Part shown: positions 17,206 to 28,097 of the stretch, in pieces
Layout of the letters: the number at the start of each line of letters is the position of its first letter
Numbering within the stretch: the first letter of the stretch is position 1
NCBI GenBank assembly: GCA_035772405.1
Contig: JAYKKM010000026.1
Location: forward strand, 616,679-680,678
Direction of reading: 5' to 3'
Length of the DNA stretch: 64,000 nucleotides
From: Chrysogorgia sp. JL179-B06
Taxonomy: Eukaryota > Cnidaria > Anthozoa > Scleralcyonacea > Chrysogorgiidae
Translations under genes and position numbers: made by a program
The notes under the pieces: generated by a model
What the model was told of the DNA's origin: nothing
The model's input: only the letters and a program-made list of their open reading frames with translations
The model's database searches: none

Positions 17206-20200
17206 ATGGGTGACGTCACAGAAAACTCACTCGCTAGAACTGACGCTGTTGTAAATCCACTAACAGGTAGAGCAGTCAACGTTCATGGCGAGTCTACAAT
17301 CAACTTGTTAGAGATGGTGTTTTTAGTGACACGACAAATGCAACTATTGTTAATCCACTGACAAACAGGCGAGTTAACGTTGGTAGTCGGACGCATGACC
17401 GTCTTGTTAGAAATCAGGAAGCACAACCCACAGTTGAAGACCATAGCCCACGGCTGTTGGATCGAGCGTTGAGAGGGTTCACAAGGTCTTATGGAGTCGA
17501 GGCGGTTAACGCTAGAGACATCAATCAGGTAAACGAAACTAGAAGCGCTGTCATTAACCTTTTGAGACGTGAGTTGGGTGAGACCAACGGAATGAAAGTG
17601 GTAGAGACAGTTAAGATCACTTTCGAGAAAGCTTTAGAGTCCAATAAGACCACATATAAAACTGCCTACTTTAACAGTGGAACGTTTGTCGTCATTAATG
17701 AGCATGATATTGAGGATGTCGCCAATCGTGGATCGGAACAGATCTTGACGCGGATAGCTGGGTGGTTATCTGAGGGGTCTGGATGGACTATTGACAAAAT
17801 AGATGCACACTACGTTAATATCGCTATTTATAGACCTTTGCGTGGGAGTAGTTACATTGCGTTGCCAAAGGAGCTGCGCAACAGTAAGAAGGGCTTGATA
17901 AACGTAAATAATGGGGATGACAACGAGTGCTTTAGATGGTGCCACCTAGCACATAAGTTTCCTGTTGGAAAACACTCCGATAGAACGTCGAAGTACGTCA
18001 GTCACATCAGCGAGCTGAATTACGACGGAGTTGACTTCCCAGTCACACTCAAAGACTACAATAGGATTGAAAGGGCTAACGATATTAGCATTAATGTCTT
18101 TGGGTATGAAAATAAGCAACCATTCCCTGTGTACGTTTCTAAGGAGGTGTATCCCGACCATATGGACCTATTGTTGATAACTACCGATAGCAACAAGCAT
18201 TATGTGTATATTCGCGACTTCAACAAATTCATGTACCGTCAGACAGAGCATAAGGCGAGAAAGCACTTTTGTAGGTATTGTTTGCAGTGTTTTACCCGAG
18301 CGGACGTGCTTGAACGCCATATCGAAGTGTGTTTGGTTATCAATGGGAAGCAAGCTATAAAAATGCCGCAAAAAGGTATGAAAGTGAAGTATGAGAATTA
18401 TAGTAGACAGCTAAACGTACCATTTGTGGTGTATGCAGACTTCGAGGCTATCACACAGAAGGTGCACACAGCAACACCATCAAGCAAGTGTAGCTACACA
18501 AATGCTTACCAGAGGCACGTTGACTGTGGTTATGGGTATAAACTGGTTTGTTGCTATGATGATGAGTATAGTAAGCCAGTAAAAGTGTATCGCGGTGAAA
18601 ACGCAGTTAACAAGTTCATTGAGGAGATGTTAGAAATTGTCGAATATTGTAAAGAGACATCTGAGAGTCACTTTAACAAAGAGATGATACTGACTGATGA
18701 CGATAAGAAGAACTTTGACGAGGCTAAAAGTTGTCATATTTGCAGTGTTGAGTACATTAGCGCTGACGTTAGAGTGAGAGACCACTGTCACGTGTCAGGT
18801 AAGTACAGAGGGTCCGCACATCGCGACTGTAACGTGAACTTTAAGTTGACTGATAAAATTCCTGTGATCTTTCATAACTTACGCGGTTACGATAGCCATT
18901 TCATTATGCAGGAGATTGGTAAGTTTGGCCAAGACATAAATGTGATACCGAACAACATGGAGAAGTACATGGCGTTCATGCTTGGAAAAAACTTGGTATT
19001 TTTGGACAGCTTTCAGTTCATGAGTAGTGGTCTAGACAACTTGGTGAGGAACCTACCAAGAGACGCTTTCAAATACACGTCAGAAGTGTTTCATGACGAG
19101 GGGTTGGCACTTATGACAAGAAAGGGGGTCTATCCCTATGATTATATGGACTCCTTTGATAAATTCGATGAATGCGAGCTACCCTCCAAAAAAGACTTTT
19201 ACAGCGTTCTGAATGACGAGCATATTACGGAAGAAATGCACGAGCGCGCTTGCGACGTGTGGGACTATTTCGACGTTGAAAGTATGGGTGGGTATCACGA
19301 CCTGTATTTGAAAAGCGATGTGTTTTTGCTTGCTGACGTTTTTGAGAACTTTAGAAAGACATGTCATCGTGAGTATAAATTAGACCCGTGTCATTATTTT
19401 ACATCGCCCGGATTGGCTTGGGATGCCATGTTGAAGATGACTGGAGTGGAGCTCGAATTATTGTCCGACATTGACATGTTCCAGTTCGTAGAATTAGGTA
19501 TGCGTGGTGGTGTGAGCTACATATGCAACAGACATGGTGTGGCGAATAATAAATACATGAAGGGGCATGATAAAACGCGAGAGTCGAAGTATTTGATGTA
19601 CCTCGATGCCAACAATTTGTATGGGTGGGCAATGAGCCAAAGTCTACCTATACGGGTGGTTTTAAATGGTTGACTAAGAAAGAGATAGAAAAGGTTAATC
19701 TATGCGACTATCACAACGACAGTAAAAAGGGCTTACTACTTGAAGTCGACTTGGAGTATCCAGACCATTTGCATGACCTACATAACGATTACCCGTTGGC
19801 TCCTGAGAAGATGGAGATAACTGTTGACATGTTGTCGGAGTACTGCACGAAAATCAAAAATAAGTTTAATGTGAGTGTTGGTGGTGTGAAGAAGCTGGTG
19901 ACTAATTTGATGGACAAAAAAAAGTATGTGTGTCACTATAGAAATCTGCAGTTGTACATGGATCTTGGATTGAAAATCAAAAAGGTTCATAGAGTCCTAC
20001 AGTTTGATCAGTCCAAGTGGCTGGGCAAGTACATTGACTTTAACACAGTCAAAAGAACTGCGGCTAAGAACGCTTTCGAGAAGGACTTCTTCAAGTTGAT
20101 GAACAACAGCGTGTTTGGGAAAACAATGGAAAACTTGAGGAAGCGTGTGGACGTAAGATTAGTGACCACTGCGAAGAAATTTAAAAAGCTTGTCTCGAAG

Positions 20201-20905
20201 CCAACGTTTGTGTCTTGCAAGATATTTAGCGAGAACTTAGTTGCTGTCCATAAAGTTAAAGAAACGCTGACATTAAATAGACCCGCATATGTGGGTATGT
20301 GCATACTAGACTTGAGTAAAACGCTGATGTACGATTTTCACTATAATTATATCATGAAAAAGTACTCTAGCGACACTTGCAGATTACACTTCACTGACAC
20401 TGACAGTCTGTTGTACACAATCAAAACCGATGACGTTTATTCTGACTTCATGATGGAGTGCGAAAAGTTTGACAATAGCGACTACCCTGTAGACAGCCCA
20501 TTCGCTTTTAAAGAAAACAAGAAAGTTATTGGGAAGATGAAAGACGAGTGCGCTGGAACGCCAATTATTGAGTTCGTTGGGTTGCGCAGTAAGATGTACA
20601 GTTATTTGAAAGAGGATGGAGGTGGTGGGAAAACTGCTAAAGGTATCAGAAAGAATATAATTAAAAAGGTAATCAGACACGAAGATTATAAAAGTGTGTT
20701 ACTTGAGCAGAAACAATTGCGACACACAATGAAGACCATTAGAAGTGTCAAACATCAGCTCGGTAGTTATGAAATTAATAAAGTATCGCTATCCTGTTTT
20801 GATGATAAACGATACCTTTTAGAAAATGGTATTGACTCCTACGCGTATGGTCACAAAAACATTGTAGTGAGAGACACCACTGAAAATAGTGAACAAACGG
20901 ACTAA
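17206..20905 (+). pseudogene. polB: protein-primed family B DNA polymerase, two frameshifts
   Basis: The ATG at 17206 opens a short N-terminal module with VNPLTGRAVNV; the frame shifts near 17285-17295 and a second similar module follows (VNPLTNRRVNV). The main frame (17457-19673) carries a C2H2 finger (CRYCLQCFTRADVLERH), exonuclease motifs VVYADFEAI, FHNLRGYDSHF and LYLKSDVFLLAD, an endonuclease VII-like HNH insertion (CHICSVEY then DHCHVSGKYRGSAHRDC), and motif A LDANNLYGWAMS. A one-base loss near 19650 moves the rest to the frame ending at 20905, with motif B (NNSVFGKTMENL) and motif C (FTDTDSLLY). All catalytic residues survive, so only two single-base changes separate this from an open frame. 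Either recent decay or sequence error is possible. Confidence 0.9.
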
Positions 20906-21171
20906 TTCGCAAAACAACCGGCCACCTGTTAGTATGTAAATTAGTCAACGTTGCTAACCAATCAAAAGAGCGCCATTTTGCTATCCATTTGGATACTTGT
21001 TTGGATAAAACATTTGTTGTGGACGCTGGTGTGAATTGACCAATCAAAAGAGCGCCATTTCGCTATCCATTTGGATAATCATCACCACTAGAATCGAAAT
21101 CTAGTGGGTTTTTTTTCGCGCGTGAATTGAGACAACAGCAGAACGCGTCGGTCGTAGTTTGTCAAACAAAA
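20906..21171. other. noncoding terminal region of Polinton 1
   Basis: No open frame of note. It holds two direct repeats with ACCAATCAAAAGAGCGCCAT (20958-20997 and 21039-21078), each ending in GCTATCCATTTGGATA, and a hairpin followed by T8. CCAAT boxes in the repeats could serve transcription or origin function. Confidence 0.6.
21085..21116. terminator. stem-loop followed by T8
   Basis: CCACTAGA pairs with TCTAGTGG around a 7-nt loop and is followed by eight T. It lies 180 bp downstream of PolB. The layout is that of a 3'-end or Pol III-type stop signal, but function is not shown. Confidence 0.4.
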
Positions 21172-21327
21172 ATGCGAAAATGACGAAACGACACTTTCTA
21201 TTTTTAAATATGCGAAAATGTTGAAGCGACACTTTCTATTTTTTAAATATGTGAAAATGTTGAAACGACACTTTCTATTTTTTAAAAAACGCGAAAATGA
21301 CGAAGCGACACATTCTATTTTTAAAAT
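21172..21327. repeat. four iterons of 38-40 bp
   Basis: Copies start at 21172, 21210, 21249 and 21289. The core is CGAAAATGNNGAARCGACAC followed by WTTCTATTTTT. Regularly spaced iterons next to an element terminus suggest origin or transposase/terminal-protein binding sites. They are well conserved although PolB is broken. Confidence 0.75.
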
Positions 21328-21463
21328 ATGACTGAAATAACACCAAATTTAGCGAAAATCGTGATTTGGTATAAATTTGGTATTGTTTCGTGAGTCTCGC
21401 GCGTGTTTGACATCAATTGAGTAGAAAACGTGAGGGGTGTTTAGCTTGATTAACGACCGCCAT

Positions 21464-21636
21464 AGTAGTATAGAGAGTGGGGGTTCGAGCTTATTCGATG
21501 TTTTCCGTGAATATAGAATTACCAAAATGACAGCGAATTTTGTCGAGCCGTGGTTTGACACAAATTTGGTGATGTTTTGGTAATTATATTCACGTATAAC
21601 ATCGATTGGGCTCGTACCCCCACTCTCTATACTACT
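21464..21636. repeat. terminal inverted repeat folded on itself, right end of Polinton 1
   Basis: Arms start AGTAGTATAGAGAGTGGGGG (left) and end with its exact complement at 21636, extending about 65 bp each with scattered differences (both contain CGTGAATATA and AATTACCAAAA). The right arm ends exactly where satellite begins. Polinton termini start with AG, in line with this. The inward copy gives a hairpin that could be a terminal rearrangement or a replication by-product. Confidence 0.75.
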
Positions 21637-24600
21637 AACTTAGCGTTAAAGAAAAACATTTTCCATATATTTGGAGTTTGTTCCTCTTGTGAGGTTTATT
21701 TATTACCAATTTTGTTCAGTTTAAGGTTCTCGCCTTCATTGGTTGGTGCACTGTTTTAAACTTAGGGTAAAGCAATTTGTTTTCCATGTATTTGGAGTTT
21801 CTTCCTCGTGTGAGGTTTATTTATTACCAACTTTGTTTCGTTTAAGGTCCTCATCTTCATTGGCTGGGGCACTGTTTTAACCTTGGGGTTAAACAATTTG
21901 TTCTCCATTTATTTGGAAAAATTGGCTGGGGCACTGTTTTAACATTAGGTTTAAAGAAATGTGTTATCCATGTATTTGGAGTTTGTTCCTCATGAGGTTT
22001 ATTTATCACCAACTTTATTTAGTTTAACGTCCTCAGCTTCATTGGCTTGGGCACTGTTTTAACCTTAGGGTTAAAGCAATTTGTTCTCCATGTATTTGGA
22101 GTTTGTTCCTCGTGTGAAGTTTATTTATCACCAACTTTGTTTTGTTTAAGGTCCTCAGCTTCATTGGCTGGGACACCGTTTTTACCTTAGGCTTAAAGCA
22201 ATTTGTTCTCCATGTATTTGGAGTGTTAAAGCAATTTGTTCTCCATGTATTTGGAGAACTTTTCTGGGACACAGTTTTTGGCTGGAGCACTGTATTTGGA
22301 GAAATTAGCTGGGGTACTGTATTTGGAGAAATTAGCTGGGCACTGTTTTAACCTTATGGTTAAAGCAATTTGTTCTCCATGTATTTGGAGTTTGTTCCTC
22401 ATGTGAGGTTTATTTATTAGTAAATTTGTTTGGTTTAAGGTCCTCAGCTTCATTGGCTGGGGCACTGTTTTAACCTTGGGGATAAGCAGTTGTTCTCCAT
22501 GTACATGTATTTGGAGTTTGTTCCTCATGCGAGTTTTATTTATTACCAACTTTGTTTAGTTTAGGTCCTCAGCTTCATTGGATGGGGCACTGTTTTAACC
22601 TTTGGGATAAGCAATTGTTCTCCATGTACATGCATTTGGAGTTTGTTCCTCATGCGATGTTTATTTATTACCAACTTCATTGGCTGGGACACTGTTTTAA
22701 CCTTAGGGTTAATGCAATTTGTTCTCAATGTATTTGGAGAACTTGGCTGGGGCACTGTTTTTGGCTGGAGCAGTGTGTTTGGAGAAATTAGCTGGGGCAC
22801 TGTATTTGGAGAAATTAGCTGGGTCACTGTTTTAACCTTAGGGTTAAAGCAATTTGTTCTCCATGTATTTGGAGAACTTGGCTGGGGCACTGTTTTTGGC
22901 TCGGGCGCTGTTTTTGGTGGAGCACTGTATTTGGAGAAATTAGCTGGGGCACTGTTTTAACCTTAGGGTTAAAGCAATTTGTTTTCCATGTATTTGGAGT
23001 TTGTTCCTCATGTGAGGTTTATTTATTACCAACTTTGTTTAGTTTAAGGTCCTCAGCTTCATTGGCTGGGGCACTATCTTAACCTTAGGGTTAAAGCAAT
23101 ATGTTCTCCATGTATTTGTAGTTTGTTCAGCATGTGAATTTTCTTCATTACCAACTTTGTTTAGTTTACGGTCCTCACCTGCATTGGCTGTGGCACTGTT
23201 TTAACCTTAATGTTAAAGCAATTCGTTCTCCATGTACATGTACTTAGAGTTTGTTCCTCATGCGAAGTTTATTTATTACCAACTTTGTTTAGTTTAAGGT
23301 CCTCAGCTTCATTGGCTGGGGCACTGTTTTAACCTTAGGGTTAAAGCAATTTGTTCTCCATGTATTTGGAGAAATTGGCTGGGGCACTGTTTTAACCTTA
23401 GGGTTAAAGCAATTTGTTTTCCATGTATTTGGAGTTTGTTCCTCATGTGAGGTTTATTTATTACAAACTTTGTTTGGTTTAAAGTCCTCAGCTTCATTGG
23501 CTGGGGCACTGTTTTAACCTTAGGGTGAATGCAATTTGTTCTCCATGTATATGGAGTTTGTTCCTCATGTGAGGTTTATTTATTACCAACTTTCTTTGGT
23601 TTTAGGTCCTCAGCTTCATTGGCTGGCGCACTGTTTTAACCTTAGGGTTAAGCAATTGTTCTTCGTGTACATGTATTTGGAGTTTGTTCCTCATGCGAAG
23701 TTTATTTATTACCAACTTTGTTTGGTTTAAGGTCCTCACCTTCATTGGCTGGGGCACTGTTTTAACCTTAGGATTAAAGCAATTTGTTCTCCATGTACAT
23801 GTATTTGGAGCTTGTTCCTCATGCGAAGTTTATTTATTACCAACTTTGCTTGGTTTAAGGTCCTCACCTTCATTTGCTGGGGCACTGTTTTAACCTTGGC
23901 GTTAAGCAATTGTTCTTCGTGTACATGTATTTGGAGTTTGTTCCTCATGTGAAGTTTCTTTATTACCAACTTTGTTTAGTTTACGGTCCTCATCTGCATT
24001 GGCTGTGACACTGTTTTAACCTTAGGGTTAAAGCAATTTGTTCTCCATGTACATGTATTTGGAGTTTGTTCCTCATGTTAGGTTTATTTATTACCAACTT
24101 TCTTTCGTTTTAGGTCCTCAGGTTCATTGGCTGGGGCAATGTTTTAAACTTGGGGTTAAGCAATTGTTCTCCATGTATTTGGAGTTTGTTGCTCATGTGA
24201 GGTTTATTTATTACCAACTTTGTTTAGTTTAAGGTCCTTACCTTCATTGGCTGTTGCACGGGTTTAAACTGAGGGTAAAACAATTTGTTTTCCATGTATT
24301 TGGAGTTTGTAACCAACTTTGTTCAGTTTAAGGTCCTCACCTTCATTGGCTGGGGCACTGTTTTAACCTTAGGATTAAAGCAATTTGTTCTCCATGTACA
24401 TGTATTTGGAGCTTGTTCCTCATGCGAAGTTTATTTTTTGCCAACTTTGCTTGGTTTAAGGTCCTCACCTTTATTTGCTGTGGCACTGTTTTAACCTTGG
24501 CGTTAAGCAATTGTTGTCCATGTACATGTATTTGAGTTTGTTCCTCATGCGAGCTTCATTTATTACCAATTTTGTCTAGTTTAAGGTCCTCAGCTTTATT

Positions 24601-25662
24601 GGCTGGTGCACTGTTTTAACCTCAGGATTAAAGCAATTTGTTCTCCATGTATTTGGAGTTTGTTCCGCATGTGAAGTTTCTTTATTACCAACTTTGTTTA
24701 GTTAACGGTCCTCATCTGCATTGGCTGTGGCACTGTTTTAACCTTAGGGTTAATGCAATTTGTTCTCCATGTATTTGGAGTTTTTTCCTCATGTGAGATT
24801 TGTTTATTACCAACTTTGTTTGGTTTAAGGTCCTCATCTTCATTGGCTGGTGCACTGGTTTAAACTTAGGTAAAGCAATTTGTTTTCCATGTATTTGGAG
24901 TTTTCTCATGTTAGGTTAAAACAGCTTTGTTTTAACACAACTTTGTTTGGTTTAAGGTCCTCAGCTTCATTGGCTGGGGCACTGTTTTAACCTTATGGTT
25001 AAAGAAATTTGTTCTCCATGTATTTAGAGTTTGTTCCTTATGCGATGTTAAAACAGATTTGTTTTAACACAACTTTGGTTTATGGTCCTCAGTTTCATTG
25101 GCTGGGGCACTGTTTTAATCTTTGGGTTAAGCAATTGTTCTACATGTATTTGGAATTTATTCCTCATGTGAGGTTTATTTATTACCAACTTTGTTTGGTT
25201 TAAGTTTCTCAGTGTCATTGGCTGGCGCACTGTTTTAACCTTTGTGTTAAAGCAATTTGTTCTCCATGTATTTGGAGTTTGTTCCTCATGTGTGGTTTAT
25301 TTATTACAACATTTATTTGGTTTAAGGTCCTCAGCTTCATTGGCTGGGAACTTTTTTAACCTTATGGTTGAAGCAATTTGTTCTCCGTGTATTTGGAGTT
25401 TGCTCCTTATATGAGGTTAAAACAGCAGCCTTGTTTTAACACAACTTTGTTTGGTTTAAGGTCTTCAGCTTTATTGGCTGGGGCACTGTTTTAAACTTAG
25501 GGTTAAGCAATTGTTTTCCACGTATTTGGAATTTGTTCCTCATGTGAGGTTTATTTATTACCAACTTTCTTTAACACAACTTTGTTTGGTTTAAGGTTCT
25601 CAGCTTCATTGGCTGGGGCACTGTTTTAACCTTATGGTTAAAGCAATTTGTTCTCCATGTAT

Positions 25663-26370
25663 TTGTATAAAAACCAATGCAATTGTTTGCTTAAGAAATA
25701 AAGTGAGAATAACGTTAGTATGGAAAAAGTCTTGTATTAAATTATCAAATGCATTTAATTGTACTATATAATTCATTGCCATCACATCCGCCATTGCAAT
25801 AACAATAAAAGTAATTTTCAGTGTAATTAACTTGTGAAGCATTAATATGGCATAAAATACCATTGCAATTGTTTGCTCAATAAATAAAGTGAAAATATCC
25901 TTATTATTGAAAATATCTTATTTTAAATTATCAAATGTACATATTCGTTGCAATCTAATCTGGTATTGCACTCACAATAAAAGTAATTTTCAGTAGAATT
26001 AACTTGTGTAGAATTAATATGGCACAAAGAGCCATTGTAGTTGTTTGCTAAAGGAATTAAGCTAGAATAAAGTAATTATTGAAAAAGCTTTCTATTAAAT
26101 TATCCAATATACTTACTTGTACTATTGAATTATTTTCCATCAAATCCAGTATCCAAACACAATAAAAGTAATTTTCAATATAATTAACTTGTGGATCATT
26201 AATATTGCATAAAAACCAATGCAATTGTTTGCTAAATAAATAAAGTGAGAATACGGTTAGTATGGAAAAAGCCTTCCATTAAATTATCAAATATACTTAC
26301 TTGTACTATAGAATTCATTGCCATCAAATCCGGTATTGCAATGACAATAAAAGCAATTTACAGAGGTTTA
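25663..26370. repeat. AT-rich tandem repeat of about 175-180 bp, four copies
   Basis: Four diverged copies start near ATAAAAACCAATGCAATTG-type words at about 25667, 25850, 26022 and 26210, each with AATTATCAAAT and ACAATAAAAGTAATTT landmarks. They interrupt the 122-bp satellite. Partial single copies recur at about 28270-28490 and 30272-30492. Confidence 0.7.
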
Positions 26371-26449
26371 TTTATTACCAATTTTGTTTGGTTTAAGCTC
26401 CTCAGCTTCATTTGCTGGTGCGTAGTTTTAACCTTAGGATTAAAGCAAT

Positions 26450-27971
26450 TTGTTCTCCATGTATTTGGAGAACTTAGCTGGGGGCAGTGTTTTACCATTA
26501 GGGTTGAACAATTTGTTCTCCATCTATTTGGAGTTTGTTCCTCATGTAAGGTTTATTTATCACCAACTTTGTTTAGTTTACGGTCCTCACCTGCATTGGC
26601 TGTGGCACTCTTTTAACCTTGGCGTTAAGCAATTGTTCTTCGTGTACATGTATTTGGAGCTTGTTCCTCATGCGAAGTTTATTTATTACCAACTTTGTTT
26701 GGTTTAAGGTCCTCACCTTCATTGGCTCGGGCACTGTTTTAACCTTGGGGTTAAACAATTTGTTTTCCATGTATTTGGAGAAATTGGCTGGGCACTGTTT
26801 TTGGCTGGGGCACTGTATTTGGAGAAATTGGCTGGGGCACTGTATTTTGAGAAATTATCTGGGGCACTGTATTTGGAGAAATTGGCTGGGGCACTGTTTT
26901 AACATTAGGGTTAAAGAAATTTGTTCTCCGTTTATTTGGAGTTTGTTCCTCATTTGAGGTTTATTTATCACCAACTTTGTTTAGTTTAAGGTCTTCAGTT
27001 TCATTGGCTGGGGTACTGTTTTAACCTTAGGTTTAAAGCAATTTGTTCTCCATGTATTTGGAGTGTCAAAGCAATTTGTTCTGCATGTATTTAGAGAACT
27101 TGGCTGGGGCACCGTTTTTGGCTGCGGCACTGTATTTGGAGAAATTAGCTGGGGCACTGTATTTGGAGAAATTAACTGCGGCACTGTTTTAACCTTAGGG
27201 TTAAAGCAATTTGTTCTCCATGTATTTGGAGAACTTAGCTGGGGGCAGTGTTTTACCATTAGGGTTGAACAATTTGTTCTCCATCTATTTGGAGTTTGTT
27301 CCTCATGTAAGGTTTATTTATCACCAACTTTGTTTAGTTTACGGTCCTCACCTGCATTGGCTGTGGCACTCTTTTAACCTTGGCGTTAAGCAATTGTTCT
27401 TCGTGTACATGTATTTGGAGCTTGTTCCTCATGCGAAGTTTATTTATTACCAACTTTGTTTGGTTTAAGGTCCTCACCTTCATTGGCTCGGGCACTGTTT
27501 TAACCTTGGGGTTAAACAATTTGTTTTCCATGTATTTGGAGAAATTGGCTGGGCACTGTTTTTGGCTGGGGCACTGTATTTGGAGAAATTGGCTGGGGCA
27601 CTGTATTTTGAGAAATTATCTGGGGCACTGTATTTGGAGAAATTGGCTGGGGCACTGTTTTAACATTAGGGTTAAAGAAATTTGTTCTCCGTTTATTTGG
27701 AGTTTGTTCCTCATTTGAGGTTTATTTATCACCAACTTTGTTTAGTTTAAGGTCTTCAGTTTCATTGGCTGGGGTACTGTTTTAACCTTAGGTTTAAAGC
27801 AATTTGTTCTCCATGTATTTGGAGTGTCAAAGCAATTTGTTCTGCATGTATTTAGAGAACTTGGCTGGGGCACCGTTTTTGGCTGCGGCACTGTATTTGG
27901 AGAAATTAGCTGGGGCACTGTATTTGGAGAAATTAACTGCGGCACTGTTTTAACCTTAGGGTTAAAGCAAT
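26450..27971. repeat. 761-bp higher-order tandem duplication
   Basis: 26450-27210 and 27211-27971 are near-identical at an offset of 761 bp, although each contains several diverged 122-bp and 27-bp units. This shows a recent duplication of a multi-unit block. Confidence 0.8.
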
Positions 27972-28097
27972 TTGTTCTCCATGTATATGGAGTTTGTTCC
28001 TCATGTGAGGTTTATTTATTACCAACTTTCTTTGGTTTTAGGTCCTCAGCTTCATTGGCTGGCGCACTGTTTTAACCTTAGTGTTAAGCAATTTCTT

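Larger units (their letters stand above)
5175..21636. mobile_element. Polinton/Maverick element 1 (left end truncated)
   Basis: A block of about 16.5 kb with packaging ATPase, major capsid protein, penton-like protein, retroviral-type integrase and protein-primed PolB, the diagnostic Polinton set. The right end is sharp: at 21636/21637 the sequence changes to satellite that matches the satellite copy starting near 33813. The left end stops inside the ATPase, so the left terminal repeat and the maturation protease are missing. Gene order is minus-strand genes 5.2-10.5 kb, then mostly plus-strand genes. Base composition is moderate, unlike the AT-rich element 2. Broken genes (PolB, a coiled-coil membrane protein, probably the 6.7-8.1 kb gene) indicate a non-autonomous relic. 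Confidence 0.9.

Noticed and set aside
21172..21327. CRISPR-like array
   Set aside because: The 38-40-bp units are directly adjacent without unique spacers and lie in an animal virus-like element.
21464..21636. Independent MITE at the right end of Polinton 1
   Set aside because: Its outer arm coincides with the element/satellite junction and begins AG as Polinton ends do; no flanking duplication is seen.
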